From Paulownia fortunei (taxonomy: Eukaryota > Streptophyta > Magnoliopsida > Lamiales > Paulowniaceae): a DNA stretch of 64,000 nucleotides. The DNA lies in contig CM033119.1 of the NCBI GenBank assembly GCA_019321725.1, forward strand, positions 1,054,001 to 1,118,000, given 5' to 3'. Positions 12,032 to 25,431 of the stretch are shown here, piece after piece (within the stretch, counting starts at the first letter, position 1; each line of letters opens with the position of its first letter). The notes below the pieces were generated by a model. The model was not told where the DNA came from. It saw only the letters and a program-made list of their open reading frames with translations, and did no database searches. The position numbers and the translations under genes are program-made.

Positions 12032-14376
12032 GAGAGGGTGATAAATGTATATATATATATATATGTATTGGTGAAGTGAACGGCAAAAATGAAAAAGAAA
12101 GAATGAAAGAAATTTGTAAGAATTGTATCAAATGTTGGTTAATGTTGGTGGTGAGAGGGATGTATATTTATATATGATAAGCAGATGCAAACAGTACTAT
12201 ATAGTATTACTTCGAATGTGACTCGACCCACAAAAGATAACACTTATAATTACCCTATCTTACTACACACACACACAAAAGATAATGCAATGTAACATAT
12301 AGATACAAATTATATTTTGTAAATGTTACTGATTACGCGTGGGGTGGCTGCTATTGGATCAAAGGTTTGTTTGGACGGCGTGACACCAAATTTTCACGCC
12401 ACCCCACAATAGGGGGGGTGTTATATTGTGCCTTAAGGTTTATTTTCTTCATTGACAAAACTTGTCATCTGTCACAGACATCTGCATTAAGCACTAAAAC
12501 TTGTAAAAACATATGCAAATATGTGGGCATTTTTTGCTCAACCCACAGTCCAGCTATGTTTTGTCTGTTTGGTGCGCCGCCCTTCGACAATTGGCATCAG
12601 TGATCGGTCGACACATGGACGAAGCCGAGCTGTCTACTTCAGGAAGCTAATCACTTGTGGTCTCAAAGTCTGTTTCTTATGGGATGATTCTGAGGAAAGA
12701 TATCAGTTTAGTACCCCTTTAAAGCTTTAGCCTCTTGCAATGGCTAACTGGGCTTAATTAACCATCATTAACTTACATTGACTGATGATTAATGCAATCT
12801 TGTATTTAATTTAACTATTCGATGCAAGAATGTGTAGTAAGTCTGACTTATTAACCATAATCATAATTACTTTGATTAAAATATCTGTATATATCATGTT
12901 GAAAATATTCGAAGATAACAGTTTTTAGTAATACTGCCTTAATCGTAAAACTATATATTAGATTTAAAACTGTAGTATATTTTTTAAAATATATAATGTA
13001 GTCGGAATTTAAATTGTTAGATCACTTGTAGTACTCAATGACAATATTCAATTTGATCAAACGGTTGTGATCTTATAAAAATTCCAAATCTATGCAGTTT
13101 AACCTATCAAAAAAAATTCTTTTAAAAAAAATAAAAAAAAAACTAGCAAAAAGAATTAAAAAAAGAAAAGAAAGAACAAAAAGTACTGTTCGAAATATCC
13201 TAAGTCCAACCAGACAATGTGATGCCAACAAAAACCGTTGGGTTTCTGCAGTTACATACATAGTTTCATCAGACAGGACTTGGTCCCAAACTCGAAGAAG
13301 CTTCAAATATGAAAGAGCTGGCAAATATTTGTAATAAAAAAACAAAGAAAGGATGGATCAGTTGAAAAAACAAATGTGTACTTTTTGGATGTTGAATACT
13401 TTCTCATTATAAAATTAAATTCTCCCATTTTTTTAAAAATGAACCTTGCGTATGTTACAAGAGAAGGGCAAGAAAAAAAAAATTATTATTTTACAATTTT
13501 CCTAAGTCTTCAAAATTAATTGGAAAAACACTAGATTTAATTGGGACCATACACGGAAGACTCGAGACAAAAAGGACATGACCTAAAATACTTAAGATAA
13601 ATCCCAACCACATAAGAATCCTTGTCTTAAAAAAATAAATTAGAGATACAGCTTTATGTTTTTTATACATATCCTTTTGTTATATTGTTTTGGGAAAAAT
13701 AACATATTCTTTATGTCCAAGTTTGTTAGAACACCTAACTAAATCGGAAATACTAATGTAGGATTAACTTAATAATATATATAGGGAGAGAGGTGTGAAT
13801 AAATCGAGTCGAATTGAATATATTATTGTTTAAATTTATTTAAATTTTTATCGAATTTCAAAAATTATATTTGAATTTTGATTTGATTATTAATCAAATC
13901 GAGTTTGAATGAGTTTTAATTGAACTAAATACAAACTGAACTTGAATAACTTGATCTTTTTATATATATTTTTTTATTTTTTTATTAATCGAGTCAAGTT
14001 CGAATCGAATTTTAATTCTTATTAGAAAAAAAAAATATTCAAACTTGATTTATTATATTAAATAACATAGTTCAATCGAAATTTTAAAAATCAATTTTGA
14101 ATCAAACACATAAAAGGAATTTTTTTACATGAATTGGATGTGAAGCATTAGACGATTCACTTTATATAGTAAGATCGATAATTAATGTGCTAATATGGTA
14201 TAATTCAAACTATTTAGTATTGTCACACCAAATCCACTTAAAAAGTTTCTCCAAACAGACCCTTTTGGAAAAAGAAAGTTAGGCATGGAGAAAAACTTTG
14301 CGGCTACTTACTTGTCACGGTTGAGACACATAATCCAAGGGGTTTGATTATTTGATTGGGGGTTCACAAGTAATTT

Positions 14377-14418
14377 TCACCCCACCCCACCCCCACCCCC
14401 ACCCCCACCCCCACCCCC
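14377..14418. repeat. (CCCCCA)n tract
   Basis: About seven C4-5 runs separated by single A residues. The minus strand reads (TGGGGG)n, which fits the simple rule for a G-quadruplex (four or more G runs with 1-base loops). Shorter tracts of the same type occur at 11253-11269, 17557-17571, 21000-21017 and 62437-62451. Confidence 0.85.
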
Positions 14419-17400
14419 ATCATATGATTTTCTTCATCTAGGATTTGACATATATATAGAGAGAGAGGGAGGGAGGCAGAGGCAGAGGGAGGATGAGGTA
14501 ATAATGGTAATATGGTCCATGGGGTTTTAATGACTATAGGTAGATATTTATCACAATTATTACAATCTACTAGTAATTGGGACCAATTAATTCTTGAAGA
14601 TTAATTATGTGACACTAATTGACAAAATGACAAGGTGGATTGTTTCTCTATAATTTCTTGGTGGAAGCTCGGTTTTGGTCGGAAAGTTGCTGTCCCTTTA
14701 ATTAAATCTCAACTTAGGAGCAAATCTAGCAACTAACAAGTATCTTAATTACCCTCAGCAATTGTACGGAATCTAATTAACTCTTTTTTTTTTTCAATTT
14801 TTTATATTTTGGTGGTGAGTATGAATTTTATTTTTTGTAGTTCGATATTAATATAATTGAATTGAAAGGGATAAATGTCACAAAATGAAATTTAATTAAA
14901 GTTTGGAGGAGGTGAGGTTATTGGTGCTCGACTCGTGTGTATTGGATGTATTTAACACTTTGTGTTTTTGATCTCGTGCTATATTTTTTCTTAAAGAAGG
15001 CAATTTTTCATGAGCACCTTGTATTTAAACGAATGTCATTTCATGTATCAGTTGAATTATCCTCCATCAATTCTAGTGTCTCTCTGGTCCAATTTCTTGT
15101 GAGGTTTATCAAAAAGAGAATAAACAGATTTTAACAAAGAGGGACCAAAAAATAAAAATAAAAATTATTTTAGTAGTAAAATTGAAGTTTCAAAACTTAA
15201 ACTAAATAAAAAAAATTAGGTTGAAAATCTACTTATGCGTGAGTATTATAGTGATTTATTTCATTTAGTTTTCTTATGATTGTACTTATCTAGTTTTTGA
15301 TATCTTAATGTAGCAAATAATGTAATTGATCGTTTTTTTTTTTTTTTTGTTGGATAAATGAGCTTAATATCTCTATTTCTGGACCTACCCACGACTCCAA
15401 CCAATCAATGTTTTCAATCTGAGATAATAATCACAAATCTTGTGTGATCTACCGACTTCCCTTTTGGGGGAATTTTTATTAAGTTCCATGTTTTCTTTTT
15501 CATAAAATTTCTGAATAAATACTAATACAATAACTATATGAAGGGCTGGACCCTTTTCATGTCACTAGATTTGATTAACTAAAGTAAGATGGATTAGATA
15601 TATTAATCATTTCAGCTGGAAAAGGACATATAACTACACAAAACAATGCTAACCTGCAATTATGACCCTTGTAAGAAAAATAAAAAGTAAACATAAAAGA
15701 AACACACACACACACATGTTCATGCGTGTCAAAAGAACATTCATTAGACCCTAATCTTGAAATAATATGTTTAATTTCTTGCAAATTAAATTAAATGCTA
15801 CTACCAAGAAGTGATTAGTAATATTTAATTTTGGATGACTTTAATTAATGTCACTACATCATTAAAGGGTGCATAGTTTTTCCATGCAATCAAAGTCAAG
15901 GTCATTAGTGGTTTAAACCAAAAGGGTTCATAATAATTTTGGGGATCAACTTTACAAGGGTTTTTGTTAATTTCTACATCACAAAGTTGAATTAAATCAC
16001 ACTTTCGGAATCAATGGTAAAAAAGTTGATTGTGAAGTGTTATTTTGTAAGTCAATTTCTCACTGCGCATGGCAGCCACGTTCTCTTGGGTCTTGGCTAT
16101 AGCCTAATGTAAAAATACCAAAGGTTAAAAGTTGATTGTAAAGATAACCTTCTTTAGGCCATAGTACAATAACATTATGCTTAAATAGTATCCAAATAGG
16201 ATTATAAACAATGAGGTTATGAATACTTATCTCAGTATTTTATTTTATATCATCATCGTTTTCACATCCAACTTATATACATCCAACGACTTATAGATCA
16301 TCTTAATAAGTTGCAAGAAATTCTCAAATATTTTCGAATCTCAATCAAGAGAAGTTAAGAAACTCGGAATTATCTATAGTGATGGAACTTAATATACTTA
16401 GAACGACACAAAGGAAGATTATTCAAGAAAGACTATGTTAAAAAGGGAAATGGGATGAGCGTATCTTTTGATAGGAAGCAAAAGTTATAACAGTCTGAGA
16501 AGCATCAAAGGGTTTGCAGCTACCCATATAAATATATAATAAAGGACTACCAACCTATGTCAAGAATTCATTACCACCATCTAAGCTTGAAAACCTTAAA
16601 ACTTGAATTTTGGTACTTAGTACTTTGACCCACAATAATGATATATATTATATATACTGGTTGAATATACATCAGAACAAATCTGTGGGCCTTGTTTTCT
16701 GTTCAGCAATCTACATTGTAGGTTTTATATAGCTTTAGCCCCTTCCTGCTCTGAAAGGCTCTTCCCCAAATATACAACTTTGCTTCACAAATATTAAACT
16801 AACAGAAAATATGGGTCTTCTAGCTCAAGATTCAAACTGAAACTATTGTCCAAACTATATTTCAACCTACCATATTTCCACAGCCATATGCAGACTGGTA
16901 AAGTTCTTGAGGTCTTAATTTGGGGCAGAAGCATGCATGCATCTTCTACGAATGTGTGTCTCAGGTGTCTAAATGACGGTTGAAAGCTAAACACAATCAT
17001 TTTTCCGGGGAAATCTTTCTTTGGATACTGTAGTCCTAACAGCTGAACAAAGCGTGACGAAATTCTGAGTACCATCAATGCACATCCGCGCATACGTGTA
17101 GTGTGAACACAATCCTCCTAGGAGCCGCAAGAAAAACACAACTTATCAAATAAGGGAAAGAATCATTTCTGGTGCAACGTTTCACGCACTGCTAGATGGA
17201 TTTCAAAAGGGACCTGTTGGATTATGCAATTATTGAAAGATGTTTAGGTTTTTTTGTGAGTTATTTTACGCGTTAATACTAAAATAACTGCATAATATTT
17301 GTTGTCATTATAACCCATTAACCATTAACTAGGACTTGGTGTGCTGCTATCTTAAAAGGGTTGGGTTACTTTACCAAACAAGTAACAGTGTAAACCAAGC

Positions 17401-17508
17401 AAGTGGGTTCTTTTGGGGCGGTTTGTGGGACTAAGCAAGGAGTGCTGCGTTGCCTACACACTAACATTCCTAGACAACATTTTCAACCCTCTCATCGAAT
17501 GATGCAAA

Positions 17509-17533
17509 TATATATATATATATATATATATAT
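17509..17533. repeat. (TA)n microsatellite
   Basis: A pure alternating AT tract in intergenic DNA, read directly from the sequence. Confidence 0.9.
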
Positions 17534-19094
17534 GAACATTAAAAAATGTATGTATTGGGGGTGGGGGTGGGTTGGTTAACTAAACTTGAAAATGACTTAA
17601 CAAGCTTCTAGAGAAGGGGTGGAGACTAGGGACCCTTAACTAAGGATGATAATGACATGTCTCCACACAAAAACCAATTGTCGTCTCCCTTTTCCATTTT
17701 CCTCAGATATGAGACAGAGATGGCTTTCATGATTGCTACATTACAATGTCATTGCATTTGTCTCTTCTTTGTTCAATTGTTTAAACCCAATTTAGGACAA
17801 TGCTCATCTTTTCTTGTCCTGGTGAGAAGTTGGAACCCATGTTATATATATTATATCTCCTAGTGTCACCAAATTAAATATAATCCAGTACTGGCCCTCA
17901 TTTATCATTTTCTTTTCTTGATTTTGTGTGGCTAATTATGTCCTTACTCGGCATTTATTCACCAAGTTGGAAGATTAACTGGTGATTAATGACTTATTTA
18001 TTTAAAACAAGATAGATACATACAACATATAAACAGAGTTTAAAATAAAAAGGCACCATTTTTATTTACTTCTATCTTACCTTCTTGTTTTTCTTTTTTC
18101 TTTTTTCTTTTTTATTTATTTATATATTCTTGCATATATGCTATTGGTCATTGCTTGGATTGTAAGTGGGACTATGTAGACCATGATCATAAGAGCCGAA
18201 AAGTTGTATCCATAGTAGATGATTGCTTCACTTCAAGCTCTAATCAATTTGGTTTGTTTTGGCAATGATTTTTGAAATCTCCAATGGATCACTAAACGAT
18301 TCTCTGTTCTAGCGAAAGGATTCTACTTTCAAATCACTTTTAAACCCAGTTTAAAAAGCAATAGAGTTTCCATTTAGTTATGCTCAGTGAATCAGGGTGC
18401 ATCCAACTTTGTCTCAAACATGGTTTCTGATATGGATGATAACAGATATAAGAAAGAACAATACTTCAAAAATATTGGCAATAATTCGGTTAATTGTTTA
18501 ATTGACCAATATCTTTCAATATTCCCATAAATTCCAACATATATATTTTCAGTTGAGGTTTTTATGCGTTGATATAGATCGTCAACGACATTACTGTTAT
18601 CACCATGCATTTGAGTTTTGACAATATCATATCCAAAAGCATGGCTCCAATGTTGTCACAATAGGGAAAAACGCCCGAGGTAAGGGGAAGGTTTTGATCT
18701 TGCTTCTAGGATAATGAAAAATACCTGAGAAGTTTTAGTTGTTAGGTTAGAAAAGAAATAGAGGGAAGGAATATCTACTCTATAAAACTCATAGAACAAT
18801 AATTTCAATTTTAATTGCAGTTATCCCAGCAATTTATTGTTAATCCTCCCAAATGCATAAAAAATTATAACCATGTCACCAATTTGCAATCGAACTGGTA
18901 GCTACTGCAAACACGTCATGTGATGTAACGTAGACTTATTGCCACAGGTGGAGCTACAATTGCTAAAGGTTTAGTTATAACCCTATCAAGATAAAGCTAT
19001 TGAACATGAAATCAGATTCGCCAGAAGAGCGGTATAAGCTCTATTGGCAAGGGAAACTATCCTGCCAAACTCGTAATATATCCTGGCAAATGGT

Positions 19095-22000
19095 CTACAG
19101 AAAGTTTCTTTGGAAGGATCCAGAAGAAAACCTGGAAGTCAGGCCCTGAGCCATGTTGTCAGTGTCAAATTTGACGCTCTGCCTTCCTGCGGTCAAATCC
19201 TTTTCCCGATCCCAAGGCTTCCAGGGATGATTTCCCTCCCAGTCCTCTTCTTTCAGTGCTTCCTGCTTGGATTTTTTCTTTGGACGACTCTTAGCAGACT
19301 CCTGATGCTTTTCTACCATTGATTTTGACCGTTTTGCTTTATTGTACTGATCTACCAATTCTGCATCAGGATTCAATCTTTTCTTTTCTTGTTCATTTGA
19401 AGCGAGTGCTGCAGCCTCATTGTAGGCTTCTAGATAACTGAACCACAAACATCTCACGATCAGACATAGACGCATGAAAAGCATCTTGCACATCTTAAAC
19501 CATTTAAAAAGAAAAAAAAATATATAACATACTTCATCTTTGCTTTTTGAGCTCTTTCTGAAGGTGTATCTGTCCAAGCACTTGTATCACCACGTCCTTC
19601 TTTAGAGCTCTTACTAAAACTTCTTGTTGAATGCATGGTCATGCCAGGCTGAAGAAGAGTACAAGTCAAAACAACTACAAACTAAACTTTCAGCATCACA
19701 AAGACAGAAAATCTATTTTCCTCTGCCTCTCAGAGTGGTTGTTTCTTTCTTCAGCATGAAGAATGAAAGGCAGTTACATTGTTTAACTGAGGTACTACAA
19801 TTCTACAGATTATGTTGGCTTTACTTTGATAATTAGCAATTTCAGTTCATGTACATTCTATCACAGATCACACTCATGCATATAGGCCATTAGTTACAAG
19901 TCTGCATCCAAGACAGATAACTAATTACTGCAGATACTAGTGGAAGAAGTGATCCTCATTCTATACTGCTCATTAAGAAGAACATTACCATATACAGGTT
20001 CTATGCAGGTCAAAAAGATGGGAAACAAGGGGGAAAGAAAAAAAAAGACAACAGCTATGTACTTTTCTTTCGGGAGGTAATGTGGTCATCCATTCATCTC
20101 TCTTTGGTGCAACTTTTACATCCATCTCCGCCAGGAGTATGTCATCACCCTCCATTGATATACCTGCCAGCAAACCGTTTTCATTTTCATATCAAGTAAA
20201 ACTAGAGATGTACTTGCTAAGAAGATAGGTGGCAAACTCTCTTCTTTCCCTTTTTTTCTTCAATTTCCATTTAGTGGATTTTTGGGTGTTATAAATGGCA
20301 CTGAGAGCGGCACAGGTGTGCAAGGGCCAGGCATGTTGGTTGCTTTGGAAATCAAATTATTGGAAACCAATGTATTAATTTCTGGTTAAATTGACCTTGG
20401 CGTGGTATTTTCTTATTGGTTGTTGATGTTGATGTTCTCCATTGCACTTGGGAGCTTGCATTATGTAGATTAGACCACTAAGGCTGATTTCAGCCAGGAT
20501 GAAAATTAAGTTGTTTTTTGTTTTTTCAGTTAAACACAATGAATATTATCTAGTCTTTTAGATAATACCCATCAACTTTACTTTCAAATGCATGCATGAG
20601 AATCACACGGAATTTAGCAGAACATGTCAAACCTTGAAGACGTCTCCATTGAGCAGCCTCGCGCATTACTTTCAGCTCTGCCTGCAGTTATAGAACATTT
20701 GCTGTGAATAAAGTTTCCCTATGGTGTCCAACAATCCATTACAGGACCACAGTGGTACCTGAAATGCTTCTTGTTCCTCCTTCAGCTTTATTTTGTCATC
20801 TAGTGCTTTTCGCTATCAAAAAAGACAATACATTAAAATACAAAACAAAATCATACACTTGAAGAAAAATTCTGCAAATTGGTTTTTAGTCATGTCAGTT
20901 AGATAACAATTTTTCAAACCATTTCAAGCTGCAATAGATGTCAAGTATTGATTTTACTCAAGTGGATTTTAATCACTAAGACCATACATAGGAAATAACC
21001 ACCCCCACCCCCACCCCAAGAAAAACCATTACCCATTGACAGCTCCAAATGTACAGAGGGACAAACAACAAAGCTATTCAAACAAATACAAATGATATGC
21101 ACAATATTCGTACTGGATAATCCATACAACAAATAACTATCATTTATAATGTGACAAATCAAAAGGAGGTGACTATACAATTTCAGATGGAATGAGAGAG
21201 ATACTCACATTCATATCTATACACAAGTTAACGCAACTATATTCACAAAGGACAAAACTTCAAACATGCTGATGGATTATTCAATAACTTTAACTTCAGT
21301 TCAAGCTTGCTTTGATTCTCATAACTAATCTTGATCAAGAATAACTTTCTCTCGTATATATTTCCTTGTTTAACTTAATGGCCAAGCCGAGTAATTTGGA
21401 AATCTCTAAACATGTACAAACTTTTGTTCTTCACCTATTGAAAAATCTCAAACATACAACCAAGCGACCAGTTGAGCTTTTAGTAGATTGATTTTGCTTA
21501 AGCAAATTGTATGCTAAAAAGTTACTGGAGTAATAATAGCAGAAAGAACAAGACAAGTTCTCAAAGATTCAATCTAGTAGCACAACTTTTAGATAATATT
21601 ATACTAAAGATTCACAAGCAAAGATGGCAAAAGCTAGCTTACTATATATATACATGAAATTTTTCAACACTTAAATCTTTGCTTTTATTTATTGGGTAGT
21701 AAAAAGCATCAAGCATGGATTCCTTAAGGACACAACGTACTCTATCACTCCTGATAATTTTCTTCTAGTGATTCAGGTAAGTGACAAGGACAGAAAACTT
21801 TAATGAGTATTTATTATACGAAGCATATCACTATGGAAATCAATTCTGAAATGGTTCTGAATGGTTCAAATCATAGCATGGTAGAAGGTAGGAAATTTTC
21901 TAACTGCAACACAAAGCCAGAACATGTCATAATACTCACCTTATCGGGATCCTGTAAATCCTTAAATGCTTTGTTCAACTTAACAAATGCTTGGTGAGCT

Positions 22001-25000
22001 TGAGGGTGAGAGCATTTGTCAGGATGAACCATTAGTGACAACTTCCAGTACCTAAAGAATCCAATACCAGCAATGGGTTCATCTAGGAAAATTTTATATG
22101 CACACATCAAAACAGCAGGATGAGATGCAAGATGTGATTATTTGAGTAGAGAACCTTAAGTTCTAACATAAGAGTTTGAGTCATCCCAAAAATACTAGCA
22201 CATGTATACCTTTTCTTCATGTTTACAGCTGACATATTTTTGTTGACCCCAAGAATATCATATGGACTATCCTCCTCAGCACCAATTATTCTTGTAATCT
22301 GAACATATAGCACAGAAGTCAGCCCTATGCAATAACCATCATAGAATTGATCGCAATAGAAACTACCAACTGATATGCAAGAAAGACAATAAGAATTTTA
22401 TTTTTTGTAATGGCAGCATTTGAGAAACTGGGAAGGGTCCATGAACTTGTGATAAAGATGGGAACAAAAATCAAATATTTACAGATAACACAGAGTTAAC
22501 AAGGAAGACAAAAGGGAGGAACCTCCTCAAAACGCTCCGCTTCATTTGCAGACTCAGCTTCTGTGACCACAGCAGGAGGTGGAGGTCCTATAAATAATTC
22601 GCTATCTCCATCCAACTCAGCTTCTCTGTTAATTATTCTCATGCATTAGTATAGCAGTAATGAGGGTACATTGATTTTTCTGCTCTTTAGACCATGAGAA
22701 AAAATAAAAATAAAATAAAAAACAGTTTAGACGACTTCTTTTACTTTCAATCAAATAATTGTGAGCTACACCTCAGTTCAGCTTCTGCTTCTGTTAGTTT
22801 GGCTGCTGCGGCAAGTAACTCAGCAGATGGCATTTCAGGCCCAATGACCCTGCAAGAGCCAACAGCAAGGTAATGATACAAGAAAAGTACAAACAAAAAG
22901 GTTGATATCAAGAAGTGGAACAAACGAATATAAACCCATATTATCTTGTTTAGAGCACTTCTCCTTTTGCCAAAGCAAAGAAAAAATATTTAAATGCTTT
23001 CTCATATCTTACAAAATATATTTCTTTAAAATTAACAGTGCCCACGTGCTTAAAAAATTATACACGGTGAAGCAAACTAAGTTATGGTAGAATGGTGGAA
23101 CACATAAAAAGGATCTGCTCATGTAAGATGCATAGAATTAGCTACCTTCTTCTTGGGCCAACAGAATCTTCCTTGGTACCATCCACATTGTCTGTCACAT
23201 GTCCCTGTTCTGAGTCTGGTAGCACTGAGTGTGCATCTCTCTGTGAATCTAAATGATCAAGCTCCTTTTGAGGTTGCACATGAGAGCGGATAATTGGACC
23301 AACAACATCCAATGTAGGGCTCGCTTTATGTGGCCGTAGAAAGACTTGATCACCATTTTCTTTGAGGTTTAAGGATATGAACAGCCTTCGAAGATGCTTG
23401 ACCAATGACCTTTCAGATAATCCCCTTATATCAACAGCTTGTCCTTCGTCAATCATTTGCAAAAGCTAAATAAGAGCATCATTTATAAGAAACATTATCG
23501 TGCATCGTCACAAGAAACTTCATCGCATACATTAGTAAAGTATCATTACCCCAAAAAGGGAGTGGTAGGTCAAAATCATGAAGTTAAACATAAAACCAGG
23601 ACGTATAGGCATCATAAAGCATCAGCTCATTCCAAGTGCATTCATCATCAAAATAAGTTCATGCACATGACTGCTAAAAACACCAAGGTAGCCATTGGCC
23701 ACCAAAAATAGAAGTGACAAGGCAATAAGACACAGGACAAATTCAGGGTGCGGTTCCCTGAGCTTCCAACTTTTATCTGGAAGTGACATAAGAGATCCCA
23801 CCTCATTTAACTAGGGTTCATATCAGATTTGAATCAAGTCCTGCCTCTTGTGCCACTGAACCATGGGGCCATAATCTTTCAATCATCTTAGAATGGACTA
23901 CTATAGATAGACTTCAAACGAATGAAAAAAAATCCTTGTTTTAACAATCTCAAAGGGAAAATCTGATTAATAATCTAAACAGTGATAAACCAAAGAAAAA
24001 TACATAAATATAGTGTCACAGAGTTCTTGATGGCGAGTTAACTTGTCATTAAGGCTTTTCATATAGAGCAGTTTAGACTATTATCAATTAGCCAAAAAGC
24101 TCAGATTGGAGCACGCATACAGAGCAAAACATTCCATGGAGAATACGGGAATCAATATTTTCTTCTAAAATATATTGCAGTTTCATGAGAATAGTGAGCT
24201 TATCTACTGAAGCTACTACTGCAAACAATAATCCCAAAATCTAATTTTCCTTTTTCTAGAATATGAATAAATATGTAAAGATCTATAATGATTTGTTTTG
24301 GTTTGACCACAAGTTGCATCTTCTCTCATAAAATCTGGGCTGCTAAACTTTCAAAAAACTTGTACAATACATTCAAAAGAAAAATGACATTTATTTTTTT
24401 TTAAGGAAAAAAAAGAGTCTTAAAACCAAAAGAATATACTTTTACTATAGCAAAAATCAGGGGAAAAAAACTATATAGCATAAAACTTGTCTGTGTGTAT
24501 TCATTGAAATGCAACTCTGTGTTCATTCCAAACACAAATAAAATTTTAATGTATCATGGACATCCACAGGATTTCCAGCGTCCACTTCCACCATTAAAAG
24601 TTCCATCTCAGTTTTTTCAATTAACTTTTTCTTCCTTCAAATCGCAAAAACTCTGCCAACTTCCATTCTTATCCTTTTGAGGATATCAAAGAAATTAAAA
24701 TTCCACAGAAATTGAACATGATTCAGGAAAAACCCATTTATGAAACTCAAAATACTAAACAAGGGTAAATGCCAACAGCAAAGTTCTTAAAAATACTAGT
24801 GAAACTCCACTAGTTGCGCATGAATTCAAGCTCACATGTTATTACAAAATAAAAAATTTCTCAACCCTAAATTCAAACAGAAGGAATTTTTCAACCCCAA
24901 CATGTAGCTCCTAACCAAGTATGAATATGAAGCCGAAAAAGTAAATTCAAACGTCGAAAAATAGGATTACCACATTGAAAAACCAAAATTGAAACATAAA

Positions 25001-25431
25001 AAAAGTCTCTTTCTTTGGACAAAGTACTAAAATTTGCTCAGAAATACCTGTTCTAAATCCCCAGCAACAGCAGGAAATTCCTTTAGGATATACTTAACCA
25101 CACCCTCCGGACTCTCCGACTCGGAATCCGACCCGGACCCGCTCTCCTCATCAGAATCGTATCTCCTCTTCTTCTCTTCCCTTCTTTTATGCTTCTCTCT
25201 GTCTCTTCTGCTGTGTTTTTTCTTCTTCTTACTCCTCTCATCATTTCTTCGTGATTTTTTACTTCTTCGCTTCTCCTCTCGGTCACAGTCCATGTCACGG
25301 CGTCGTTTGCGGAGTTTCGACGACGATTCGAGGTCGTCGGATGATGACGTGGCAGCGGAGGAGGAGGTGGTGGAGGTTGAGGGTTCCGGGGAGGGTTTTC
25401 GGTTTCGTGATTTTCTCGAGTGGCCTCCCAT
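19095..25431 (-). CDS. J-domain (DnaJ/Hsp40) protein with GPALPP-like motifs, 11 exons
   Basis: Eleven exons join in phase to 582 residues: 25431-25048, 23465-23146, 22849-22772, 22625-22523, 22298-22210, 22051-21940, 20812-20759, 20681-20633, 20163-20063, 19648-19533 and 19437-19095. Residues 1-128 are Ser-rich, then very Lys/Arg/Glu-rich with runs such as KKKKKHSRRD, and an acidic DSDEESGSGSDSESE patch; they resemble nuclear RS/RE-type splicing-associated proteins. Then come two GPALPP-like motifs (VIGPEMPS, FIGPPPPA), a J domain with SPYDILGVNK and the catalytic HPD at 334-336 (LMVHPDKC), a coiled Glu/Lys stretch, and a conserved C-terminal block with WEGNHPWKPWDREKDLTAGR (DUF3752-like, as in human GPALPP1). 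J domains stimulate Hsp70 ATPase. The partner and the nuclear role are inferred. From memory Arabidopsis At1g65280 is the match, at a similar length. Intron 1 (1.6 kb) carries a possible SINE. Confidence 0.9.
23754..23871 (-). mobile_element. Possible tRNA-derived SINE fragment in intron 1 of the J-protein gene
   Basis: On the minus strand the block opens GGCCCCATGGTTCAGTGG, with a good RNA polymerase III A box (TGGTTCAGTGG, 23863-23853), followed by GATTCAAATCT (23835-23825), which resembles a B box. The A-to-B spacing is shorter than in tRNAs, and no clear poly-A tail or target duplication was identified. It may therefore be a decayed SINE or a chance match. Confidence 0.35.

Larger units (their letters stand above)
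12066..19094. other. Gene-poor 7-kb intergenic region
   Basis: I found no reading frame with recognisable protein features, although open stretches up to about 100 codons occur (for example minus 17093-16794). The region contains a 10-bp inverted repeat (gtggggtggc at 12339, gccaccccac at 12398), A/T-rich DNA with repeated words of the cgaattcgagt type near 13800-14010, the C-rich repeat at 14377-14418, a poly-T at 15331-15348, and a (TA)n at 17509-17533. Much of it is probably transposon debris plus distal promoter of the VND7 gene. Confidence 0.6.

Noticed and set aside
12339..12407. 10-bp inverted repeat gtggggtggc/gccaccccac as transposon ends
   Set aside because: No target-site duplication and no family-like termini were seen, and the match could be chance in C-rich sequence.
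16794..17093. 99-codon open frame on the minus strand in the gene-poor region
   Set aside because: No recognisable motif, no plausible neighbouring exons, and composition like the surrounding non-coding DNA.
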